Assembly: GCF_029224025.1 (NCBI RefSeq)
Contig: NZ_CP119392.1
Span: forward strand, 328,501-392,500
Direction of reading: 5' to 3'
Origin: Rhodanobacter sp. AS-Z3
GTDB lineage: Bacteria; Pseudomonadota; Gammaproteobacteria; Xanthomonadales; Rhodanobacteraceae
DNA: 64,000 bases
Within the stretch, counting starts at the first letter, position 1; every line of letters starts with the position of its first letter. The notes beneath the pieces are model-generated. The model was given only the letters and a program-made list of their open reading frames with translations. It had not been told where the DNA came from and made no database searches. The position numbers were made by a program, and so were the translations under genes. Positions 54,120 through 64,000 of this stretch are shown piece after piece.

Positions 54120-56267
54120 TCAGAGCAGAGCAATATCGGCGACGGCGCCAAACTGTGCCTTCAACTGATTGAGCAAGGCCAGGCGATTGGCACGCACGAC
54201 GGGATCGTCGGCATTCACCAGCACGCTTTCAAAAAACGCGTCGACCGGCGCCTGCAGGCGAGACAGCCGTGCCAACACGGCGGCGTAGTCGCCCGCCGCC
54301 CGCGCTTCGGCGTTATCATGCTGGGCGGAGGCGAGCGCTTCGGCCAGATCACGCTCGGCGTCCGTCTCGAACAACGCGGGGTCGACCACGCGACCGATGG
54401 GTGATGCGCCAACCTCTTCAGTCTGCTTGCGCAGGATATTGGCGACTCGCTTGTTGGCGGCAGCCAGACTGACGGCTTCATCACAGCGGCCGAATTCGGC
54501 CACCGCGCGCAAACGCCGGTCGAAGTCGGCCAGACTGGCCGGTTGCACCGCGAGTACTGCCTCGAACTGGTTGTGGTCGAAACCTTGTTCGGCGTAGTAA
54601 CCGCGCAGACGGTCGAACACGAAGTCGCACAGTTCGTCGAGCAGGATCGCCCGCCGCTGACCGGCATTCAGCACGGGCGGCTTGCCGTCCTTGCCCGGCT
54701 TCAAACCGGCAGCGAGGGCCGAATCCGGAATCAACTCCAGCGCTTCAATGAAACTCCCACGCAAGTCGAGTTCGAGACCACCTTCGATCAGGGTACGCGC
54801 CAGACCCAGCGCTGCGCGTCGCAAGGCGAACGGGTCCTTGTTGCCGCCCGGCTTCATGCCGACGGCGAAGATGCCGGCCAGCGTGTCCAGCCGTTCGGCC
54901 ACCGCCAACACCTGGCCCAGCTTGTCGGCAGCAATGTGGTCACCACCAAAACGCGGCTGGTAATAGCTGTCCAGCGCCTCGGCAACGCTGGCCGACTCGC
55001 CATCATGGCTGGCGTAATAACGCCCCATCACACCCTGCAATTCGGGGAATTCGCCGACCATGCGGGTAAGCAGGTCACACTTGGCCAGACTGGCCGCACG
55101 CGTGGCCGAGGCGGCATCGACACCAACCCGGTTGGCGATGATCCGTGCCAGTTCCGCCACCCGCACACTCTTGTCCCACAGGCTGCCCAAGGCTTGCTGG
55201 TAGGTGACGCCTTTGAGTTGCTCCTGATAGCTTGCCAGCGGCGTCTTCAGGTCTTCATCCCAGAAGAACTTGGCATCAGCAAAGCGTGGCCGGATGACCC
55301 GCTCGTAACCCTTGCGGATCTCGGCCGGATCACTGCTTTCGACATTGGCGATGCCGATGAAATGTTCGGTGAGCTTGCCGTCGGCACTGAAGACCGGCAC
55401 GAACTTCTGGTTAGCCACCATCGTGGTGACCAGTGCCTCCGGCGGCACCGCGAGAAACTCGCGCTCAAATCTACAGGCGATCGCTACCGGCCACTCGGTA
55501 AGATTCGCCAGTTCGTCCAGCAAGGCATCATCCAGTCGTGGCACGCCACCGGTGGCACCGGCGACCTGGTCGATCTGATCACGGATGCGCTGCCGCCGCT
55601 CGACCGGATCGGCCAGCACATTGCATGCGCGCATCGCGTCCAGCCAGCCATCGGCATCGGCCACATGTACGGGTCGGGAGTGCATGAAACGATGACCGCG
55701 TGACTTGCGTCCACTCTGCAGCCCCAACACCTCACCGTCGATGATTTCTGCACCATGCAATATCACCAGCCAGTGCACCGGGCGCACGAAGCTGTAGTCA
55801 TGATCGGCCCAACGCATCGGGCGCGGAATAGGCAGCGCCTTCAGTGCTTCGTCGATGATTTCCGGCAACAGCGCGGCGACTGGCTGCCCCGGTTTCACGC
55901 TGCGCCAGACAAACCAGCCACCTTTGTCGGTTTCCAGTTTTTCCAGTTGCTCCACACTGACGCCGCACGACTGCGCGAAGCCAAGCAGCGCTTTGGACGG
56001 CTGACCTTCAGCGTCCAGCGCCGCCCCAAGGGCAGGACCTCTGCGCTCGATGGACTGTTCCGGCTGGGCCGCTACCACCTCGGGAATATGGACGGCCAAA
56101 CGGCGCGGCGAGGCATATGCCCGCGCGCCATCAAGGTTGGCATCGACACCACGTTTGGCCAGCCCATCACAGATACCCCGCAGAAACGCCATCGACAATT
56201 CATCGAGGGCTTTCGGTGGCAGCTCTTCGGTGCCCAGTTCGATCAGCAATGATTTGGCGACGCTCAT
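54120..56267 (-). CDS. glyS: Glycyl-tRNA synthetase beta subunit
   Basis: 715 residues. The N-terminus [32 protein letters not shown], and the catalytic-partner segments [20 protein letters not shown] and [19 protein letters not shown] are characteristic. C-terminal anticodon-binding domain ([12 protein letters not shown]). Forms the alpha2beta2 enzyme with GlyQ. Its ATG overlaps the glyQ stop (ATGA). Confidence 0.97.
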   Translation of the reverse strand: MSVAKSLLIELGTEELPPKALDELSMAFLRGICDGLAKRGVDANLDGARAYASPRRLAVHIPEVVAAQPEQSIERRGPALGAALDAEGQPSKALLGFAQSCGVSVEQLEKLETDKGGWFVWRSVKPGQPVAALLPEIIDEALKALPIPRPMRWADHDYSFVRPVHWLVILHGAEIIDGEVLGLQSGRKSRGHRFMHSRPVHVADADGWLDAMRACNVLADPVERRQRIRDQIDQVAGATGGVPRLDDALLDELANLTEWPVAIACRFEREFLAVPPEALVTTMVANQKFVPVFSADGKLTEHFIGIANVESSDPAEIRKGYERVIRPRFADAKFFWDEDLKTPLASYQEQLKGVTYQQALGSLWDKSVRVAELARIIANRVGVDAASATRAASLAKCDLLTRMVGEFPELQGVMGRYYASHDGESASVAEALDSYYQPRFGGDHIAADKLGQVLAVAERLDTLAGIFAVGMKPGGNKDPFALRRAALGLARTLIEGGLELDLRGSFIEALELIPDSALAAGLKPGKDGKPPVLNAGQRRAILLDELCDFVFDRLRGYYAEQGFDHNQFEAVLAVQPASLADFDRRLRAVAEFGRCDEAVSLAAANKRVANILRKQTEEVGASPIGRVVDPALFETDAERDLAEALASAQHDNAEARAAGDYAAVLARLSRLQAPVDAFFESVLVNADDPVVRANRLALLNQLKAQFGAVADIALL

Positions 56268-57187
56268 GCGACCTGCTCCTTGTCGGCTGCGGCAGCCGCT
56301 TGTTTCAGACCCGGGAAGCCAAGCTTCTCGCGTTGCGCCACATAGGTTTCAGCGACGCCACGTGACAACGTGCGCACCCGCAGAATGTAACGCTGGCGTT
56401 CGGTGACGCTGATCGCGCGGCGCGCATCGAGCAGGTTGAACGTGTGGCTGGCCTTCATCACCTGTTCGTAGGCCGGCAATGGCAGATTGGCCGCGATCAG
56501 TTGATTGGCGGTGGCTTCGCAGACATCGAACCAGCGTAGCAACTCGGCCACATTGGCATGTTCGAAGTTGTAGGTGCTCTGCTCCACTTCGTTCTGGTGG
56601 AACACGTCGCCGTAGGTGACCACACCACGCGGACCGTCGGTCCAGACCAGGTCGTAGACGTTGTCCACGTTTTGCAGATACATCGCCAGGCGTTCCAGGC
56701 CGTAGGTGATCTCGCCGGTCACCGGGCGACACTCGAGTCCGCCCGCTTGCTGAAAGTAGGTGAACTGGGTGACTTCCATGCCGTTCAACCAGACTTCCCA
56801 GCCGAGACCCCAGGCACCGAGCGTGGGCGACTCCCAGTTGTCCTCGACGAAACGCAGATCGTGCACCTGCGGGTCCAGACCCAATTCTTTCAGCGAGCCG
56901 ATATACAGATCCAGAATGTTTTCCGGATTGGGCTTCATCACCACCTGATATTGGTAGTAGTGCTGCAGGCGATTGGGGTTCTGCCCGTAGCGACCATCGG
57001 TGGGACGGCGTGAAGGCTGCACATAGGCGGCGGCCCACGGCTCCGGGCCCAGTGCGCGCAGGAAGGTGGCGGGGTGGAAGGTGCCGGCACCGACTTCCGT
57101 ATCAAGTGGTTGCAGCAACACACAACCCTGCGCCGCCCAGTAGCGGTTGAGGGTCTGGATCACATCCTGAAAGGTGCTTGCGGACAT
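56264..57187 (-). CDS. glyQ: Glycyl-tRNA synthetase alpha subunit
   Basis: 307 residues. Class II synthetase catalytic domain: [57 protein letters not shown]. Charges tRNA-Gly with the GlyS subunit. First gene of a two-gene operon read on the minus strand. Confidence 0.97.
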   Translation of the reverse strand: MSASTFQDVIQTLNRYWAAQGCVLLQPLDTEVGAGTFHPATFLRALGPEPWAAAYVQPSRRPTDGRYGQNPNRLQHYYQYQVVMKPNPENILDLYIGSLKELGLDPQVHDLRFVEDNWESPTLGAWGLGWEVWLNGMEVTQFTYFQQAGGLECRPVTGEITYGLERLAMYLQNVDNVYDLVWTDGPRGVVTYGDVFHQNEVEQSTYNFEHANVAELLRWFDVCEATANQLIAANLPLPAYEQVMKASHTFNLLDARRAISVTERQRYILRVRTLSRGVAETYVAQREKLGFPGLKQAAAAADKEQVA

Positions 57188-57283
57188 GGTTTTCCGTGAC
57201 CTTGATTAAAGCGCGTTAGTATAGCTGCAGCTTGCTTTTGCCACTGGGCTACGCCCGGATTGCAGTACGGGAGATACCACTGG

Positions 57284-59104
57284 ATGGCCGCTTCACCGCA
57301 AATCGCTTCGCTGCTTGGCCGCCGAGGACGACTGGAACTGGACGAGCTGCTGGCGACGCTGGTGGTCGATGGTTACCTGCTTGCCGAGGATGCAAAACAG
57401 GTTCGCATGGGCGCACGGGCCGGACGCAGCACGGTTGAACTGCATCCGCTGGTATTGATCGCCAACGCGAAGCTGGCCAACCAGCAAGATCCCGGGCGGC
57501 CATTGAGCCTGGAAGGGCTGACCGAGTGGCTGGCCGGTCACGCGGGGTTGCCGTACCTGAAGATCGACCCGATGAAGATCAATGTCGCCGCGGCAACGCA
57601 GGTGGTCAGTCAGGCCTATGCGAAGCGGCATCGCATCCTGCCAATTGCGGCCACGCCGGGCGAAGTCACATTCGCTACCTGCGAGCCTTTCGAGTCGGGC
57701 TGGGCGCCCGATCTGAGCCAGATGCTGCGGCGAGATATCAAGCGAGTGGTGGCCAGCCCGATCGACATCAATCGCTATCTGCAGGAATTCTACGGCGTCC
57801 AGCGTTCGATCCAGTTGGCACAAGATGCCAAGATCAATGGGGATGCGTCGGCGGCGATCCTGAATTTCGAGCAGTTGGTTGAATTGGGCAAGAGTGGCGA
57901 AGTCGGTGCCGACGATCGTCACGTGGTGCACATCGTTGACTGGCTGTTGCAGTACGCGTTCGAACAGCGCGCTTCGGACATTCATCTGGAGCCGCGCCGC
58001 GACACCGGGCATATCCGCTTTCGCATCGACGGTCGCATGCAGAAGGTGTTCGAACTTCCTGCCCCGGTCATGACAGCGGTGACTGCTCGCATCAAGATTC
58101 TGGCGCGCATGGATGTGGCCGAGAAGCGCCGGCCGCAGGATGGTCGTATCAAGACCCGCTCTTCGTCAGGCCGCGAGGTGGAATTACGCATATCCAACAT
58201 GCCTACCGCCTTCGGCGAGAAGGTGGTGATGCGTATCTTCGACCCTGACCTCGTGGTCAAGGATTTCGCCCAGTTGGGCTTTTCGCCCGGCGAGGGCGCG
58301 AAATGGCGCGGCATGGTCGAACGTCCGCACGGCATTGTGCTGGTCACCGGCCCGACCGGTTCGGGCAAGACCACCACGCTGTATTCCACGCTGAAGCATC
58401 TGGCCACGCCGGAGCTCAACGTGTGCACGGTGGAAGATCCGATCGAAATGGTCTCCCCGGAATTCAACCAGATGCAGGTGCATGCTGCGATCGACCTGGA
58501 CTTCGCCGCCGGGGTGCGCACGTTGCTGCGTCAGGACCCGGACATCATCATGGTGGGTGAAATCCGCGACCTGGAGACGGCGCAGATGGCCGTACAGGCT
58601 TCGCTGACTGGCCATCTTGTGTTATCGACGCTGCATACCAACGACGCGCCCAGCGCGGTCACCCGCCTGCTTGATCTGGGTGTTCCGCACTACCTGATCC
58701 AGTCCACGCTGACTGGCGTGGTGGCTCAACGACTGGTGCGCACGCTTTGCCCACATTGCAAACAGCCAGGCATGCAGGACCCACAGGCCTGGAACGTATT
58801 GACTCACGACTGGGACATGCCAGTTCCTCAACGCGTATTTCACGCGGTGGGCTGCCTTGAATGTCGCAATACGGGCTTCCTCGGACGCACCGGCATTTAC
58901 GAGATGCTGATACTTTCCCCGCGCTTGCGCGGAATGATTTCTGCGCAGCTCGATCTGAGTGGCTTCGGCCAAGCCGCCTTGATCGAAGGCATGCGGCCGC
59001 TGCGTATCTCCGCGGCCGATCAGGTTGCGGCCGGGCTGACCACGGTGCAGGAAGTACTTACCGTGTTGCCGCCGATCGATGCGCGTGAAGATGCAGCACA
59101 CTAA
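57284..59104 (+). CDS. GspE/PilB-type secretion/pilus ATPase
   Basis: 606 residues from ATG at 57284 (GGGAG about 10 bp upstream; TTG at 57260 rejected). N-terminal GspE-N-like domain, then the motor: GPTGSGKTTTLYSTLKH (Walker A), NVCTVEDPIEMV (Asp box), DPDIIMVGEIRDLETAQMAV (Walker B), STLHTNDAPSAVTRLLDLG (His box), and the tetra-Cys zinc site (CPHCKQPG ... CLECRNTGF). Powers type II secretion or type IV pilus assembly. No other T2SS gene is nearby, so it is a solo ATPase whose machine lies elsewhere. Confidence 0.93.
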   Translation: MAASPQIASLLGRRGRLELDELLATLVVDGYLLAEDAKQVRMGARAGRSTVELHPLVLIANAKLANQQDPGRPLSLEGLTEWLAGHAGLPYLKIDPMKINVAAATQVVSQAYAKRHRILPIAATPGEVTFATCEPFESGWAPDLSQMLRRDIKRVVASPIDINRYLQEFYGVQRSIQLAQDAKINGDASAAILNFEQLVELGKSGEVGADDRHVVHIVDWLLQYAFEQRASDIHLEPRRDTGHIRFRIDGRMQKVFELPAPVMTAVTARIKILARMDVAEKRRPQDGRIKTRSSSGREVELRISNMPTAFGEKVVMRIFDPDLVVKDFAQLGFSPGEGAKWRGMVERPHGIVLVTGPTGSGKTTTLYSTLKHLATPELNVCTVEDPIEMVSPEFNQMQVHAAIDLDFAAGVRTLLRQDPDIIMVGEIRDLETAQMAVQASLTGHLVLSTLHTNDAPSAVTRLLDLGVPHYLIQSTLTGVVAQRLVRTLCPHCKQPGMQDPQAWNVLTHDWDMPVPQRVFHAVGCLECRNTGFLGRTGIYEMLILSPRLRGMISAQLDLSGFGQAALIEGMRPLRISAADQVAAGLTTVQEVLTVLPPIDAREDAAH

Positions 59105-59134
59105 TTCCTCCACCATTTACGAATACCGCCCCGC

Positions 59135-59863
59135 ATGAAACCTGTCCTGATCATCCGCACCGGCCGTGCGCCCGATGCCATCCGTGCCCGCCATGGTGAT
59201 TTCCCCCACTGGTTCAGGGTGGGCTCCGGACTGCAACCGGAGCAACTTTCTGTCGTGGATGTCGCGAGTGGCGAGCCACTGCCGCCGCCGAAGGAAGTGG
59301 CGGGCGCGATCATCACCGGTTCGGCGGCCATGGTCACCGAACGCGCGGACTGGAGCGAGCGCACGGCCGGCTGGATACGCAGCGCAATGGACATCAGCCT
59401 GCCACTGTTCGGAGTCTGCTACGGGCATCAGCTGATGGCACATGCACTGGGCGGCACGGTCGGTTATCTCCCGGGCGGGCGGGAAATCGGCACGCAGGCC
59501 ATCGAGTTGACGGCAGCCGGCAGGCAGGATGCACTCGCGCGCGGTCTTCCGCCCAGTTTTCGCGCGCATACGACACACGAACAAAGCGTGCTCGAGGCAC
59601 CCAACGACGCCGACGTTCTCGCCTGCTCGGCCAGGGACCCACACCAGTGGCTCCGTTACGGCTCACATGCGCTGAGCGTACAGTTCCATCCGGAATTCAA
59701 CGCGGAAGTGATGCGCGCCTATATCCGGCGCAAGCACGCCGACATGCAACGCGAAGGCAGCGACCCTACACAGGCATTCAGCGGTGTGGCCGCCACGCCG
59801 TTCGCCCGACGTGTGCTACGCCAGTTTGCGGGAGCCCATCTTCAGGCCATCGACGCGGCCTGA
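59135..59863 (+). CDS. Class I glutamine amidotransferase (GMP synthase-like GATase)
   Basis: 242 residues. Triad: Cys95 (LFGVCYGHQL), His185 and Glu187 (VQFHPEFN). Standalone GATase of the GuaA-N/PuuD-like group; the acceptor partner is not evident. Glutamine hydrolysis or gamma-glutamyl compound degradation are the options. 30 bp after the GspE gene and probably co-transcribed. Confidence 0.88.
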   Translation: MKPVLIIRTGRAPDAIRARHGDFPHWFRVGSGLQPEQLSVVDVASGEPLPPPKEVAGAIITGSAAMVTERADWSERTAGWIRSAMDISLPLFGVCYGHQLMAHALGGTVGYLPGGREIGTQAIELTAAGRQDALARGLPPSFRAHTTHEQSVLEAPNDADVLACSARDPHQWLRYGSHALSVQFHPEFNAEVMRAYIRRKHADMQREGSDPTQAFSGVAATPFARRVLRQFAGAHLQAIDAA

Positions 59864-59867
59864 ACCA

Positions 59868-60551
59868 TCAGCCACGCAATCGGCGGGCAATCGTATCGCG
59901 CGAGAAAAGTGCGAATACCACGCCGAACAGGAATCCACCAATATGCGCCCACCATACGTAGGCGCCGTAGCTGGGGCCTGCATAGCTGAACAGCAATTGC
60001 AGCAACACCCATATGCCAATCAGCAGGAAAGCCGGCACCCGAACGAATTCAAGGTACAGACCCAGCGGCAACACCAATCCGAGCCGGGCGCGGGGGAACA
60101 GCGCCACATAGGTACCTACAACTGCAGAGACGGCTCCACTGCAACCAATGATGGGCAGCCGTACGCCGGCCAGGGAAAGTGCACCGATCAGGTTCGCCAC
60201 AATCCCGCCCAGGACGAACAGCACCAGAAAGCGAAACGAGCCCAAAGCCCGCTCTCCTGGTAGTCCAAAGATTGCCAGGAAGAGCAAGTTGCTCAGCAAA
60301 TGCAGCCAGGTGACGTGAATGAAAAGCGCGGTAAACAGCCGCAATAGGGCTGGATCGGCAAGCTGCGGAAGCAACGCCTTGTGCGGATCGAAGATATTCG
60401 CCGGAATCGTGCCCCATTCCAGCAGCAGCGACATGCGTTGCCCTGATGGTGTCAATGCGAGCACCACGAAACACATGACGCAAACCGACACCACCAGCAA
60501 GGTCGCCCAATGCCAGCGTGGTCGTCTCCGCGTTTCCACATGAATGAACAA
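59868..60551 (-). CDS. Rhomboid-family intramembrane serine protease
   Basis: 227 residues from TTG at 60551, preferred because AGGAG lies 6 bp upstream; ATG at 60608 and GTG at 60539 are alternatives. Six helices. Catalytic Ser in GCSGAVSAVVGTY and catalytic His in WWAHIGGFLFG, with FIHVTWLHLLSN on TM2. Cleaves transmembrane substrates. Convergent with the GATase gene, which ends 5 bp away. Confidence 0.9.
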   Translation of the reverse strand: MFIHVETRRRPRWHWATLLVVSVCVMCFVVLALTPSGQRMSLLLEWGTIPANIFDPHKALLPQLADPALLRLFTALFIHVTWLHLLSNLLFLAIFGLPGERALGSFRFLVLFVLGGIVANLIGALSLAGVRLPIIGCSGAVSAVVGTYVALFPRARLGLVLPLGLYLEFVRVPAFLLIGIWVLLQLLFSYAGPSYGAYVWWAHIGGFLFGVVFALFSRDTIARRLRG

Positions 60552-60743
60552 GCTTCGCTCCTGGCGTGCTTCACCGACCGAACCGGGCTTGCATGATAGG
60601 CGATCCAATCGCTACAACGAGGCAGGCTCGCGATATCTGCTTGAGGACGGCCTGTTGTGTATAACGAACAAGGCCCACTCTTGGGGAGGATCGCCTCGAC
60701 AGAGCGAGGGTGGTGAGCTGTTGAAGATCACGGCCTGCGGACC

Positions 60744-60812
60744 CAGCGCCAAAGAAAAACCCGCACCGTTTCCGGTGAGGGTGTTTCAGGATAAAGCCCC
60801 TGGCGGTGACCT
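60744..60812. repeat. Duplicated 5S-tail plus terminator unit, copy 1
   Basis: 69 bp identical to 60846-60914 except for one base (G at 60763, C at 60865). It contains a terminator hairpin and, at its right end, the last 17 bp of 5S rRNA. Offset is 102 bp. It is the outer copy of a tandem duplication. Confidence 0.9.
60759..60782 (-). terminator. rrn terminator, outer copy
   Basis: Minus strand: ACCCTCACCG pairs with CGGTGCGGGT around a GAAA loop, followed by a T-run. The single base change introduces one mismatch relative to the inner copy. Acts as a second terminator of the rRNA operon. Confidence 0.8.
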
Positions 60813-60845
60813 GTTGCAGTGTGCGATCTACGATCGCAACCGCCA

Positions 60846-60914
60846 CAGCGCCAAAGAAAAACCCCCACCGTTTCCGGTGAGGGTGTTTCAGGATAAAGCC
60901 CCTGGCGGTGACCT
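60846..60914. repeat. Duplicated 5S-tail plus terminator unit, copy 2
   Basis: Inner copy, overlapping the 3' end of the intact 5S gene. The intervening 33 bp (60813-60845) are not repeated elsewhere in the window. Confidence 0.9.
60861..60884 (-). terminator. rrn terminator, inner copy
   Basis: Ten-base-pair stem ACCCTCACCG/CGGTGGGGGT with a GAAA tetraloop and TTTTTC on the minus strand, 15 bp after the 5S 3' end. Confidence 0.92.
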
Positions 60915-61015
60915 ACTCTTGCATGGAAAAACCACACTACCATCGGCGCATGCGCGTTTCACTTCTGAGTTCGGGATGGGATCAGGTGGTACCACGCCGC
61001 TATGGCCGCCAGGGA
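60900..61015 (-). rRNA. rrf: 5S ribosomal RNA
   Basis: On the minus strand: TCCCTGGCGGCCATAGCG at the 5' end pairs with the CCGCCAGGGG 3' end; internal CCGAACTCAGAAGTGAAACG is conserved. Ends assigned by stem pairing, so a base or two uncertain. Confidence 0.95.
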
Positions 61016-61204
61016 AGGGGTGGGAGCAGCGCGTTAGCGCCGGCTCCACATCTTCTTGAAAGGCCCGATCGATACAGCTGATCAGACATTTCCGTGAGTG
61101 GAAACTCACGTTATAAATCGTAAACGAGTGACAAGCGTCGAGGTGAATTCGAATCAGAACTTTGACATTGTGCCAAGGAACGCACGAAGCGTCTTGGGGT
61201 TATA

Positions 61205-64000
<2,796 letters not shown>

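Noticed and set aside
54543..55703. 386-codon plus-strand frame opposite glyS
   Set aside because: Antisense of a conserved essential gene, with no ribosome binding site or motif.
60571..60846. 91-codon minus-strand frame
   Set aside because: Reads through the duplicated terminator; an artefact of the repeat.

Overview
The window is a GC-rich gammaproteobacterial chromosome segment, most likely from the Rhodanobacteraceae/Xanthomonadaceae group (Rhodanobacter, Dyella or a relative). This rests on the gene types (XrtA exopolysaccharide locus, large Oar-like TonB receptor, REP-like palindromes, ErpA/RppH/AmpE/GlySQ housekeeping genes) and is an inference, not a database result.

Region 1, 1-27088: an exosortase A (XrtA/EpsH) exopolysaccharide locus. 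Seventeen genes run on the minus strand from the priming sugar transferase at 27088 to a glycosyltransferase ending at 4412, many with ATGA/GTGA overlaps. They encode priming transferase, outer-membrane export lipoprotein, Wzz-like chain-length protein, tyrosine-kinase-like ATPase, outer-membrane barrel, ExeA-like ATPase, polysaccharide deacetylase, FemAB-like acyltransferase, exosortase fused to an EpsI domain, five glycosyltransferases, a glutamine-dependent amidotransferase, an ATP-grasp ligase, an alpha-toroid-like protein and an O-antigen-ligase-like polymerase. Convergent to it (1-4206, plus strand) are two divergent asparagine-synthase-like proteins flanking a short phosphatidylserine-decarboxylase-like enzyme and a 64-residue membrane protein. 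No PEP-CTERM substrate protein was recognised.

Region 2, 27089-29165: about 1 kb of apparently degraded DNA, then galE, whose start overlaps the stop of a short coding remnant.

Region 3, 29368-40957: a type I restriction-modification island on the minus strand. Between hsdS and hsdR lie six accessory genes: a HEPN-like orphan, a DUF5655 nuclease-like protein, a Phd/VapC pair, and a winged-helix/nucleotidyltransferase pair with a four-half-site operator. A YaaW-like gene, a possible recombinase remnant and tRNA-Met mark the far edge.

Region 4, 41214-49023: housekeeping genes (rppH, Fur-boxed bfd, bfr, a DUF6776-like gene, bactofilin, erpA, nudC, ampE, an MFS-acyltransferase fusion).

Region 5, 49265-60551: an Oar-like TonB receptor, a 1.2-kb gene-poor gap, a small HTH regulator preceded by a perfect 18-bp palindrome, glyS-glyQ, a GspE/PilB-type ATPase, a class I amidotransferase and a rhomboid protease.

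Region 6, 60744-64000: the 3' half of an rRNA operon on the minus strand (partial 23S, 5S, and a duplicated 5S-tail/terminator unit).
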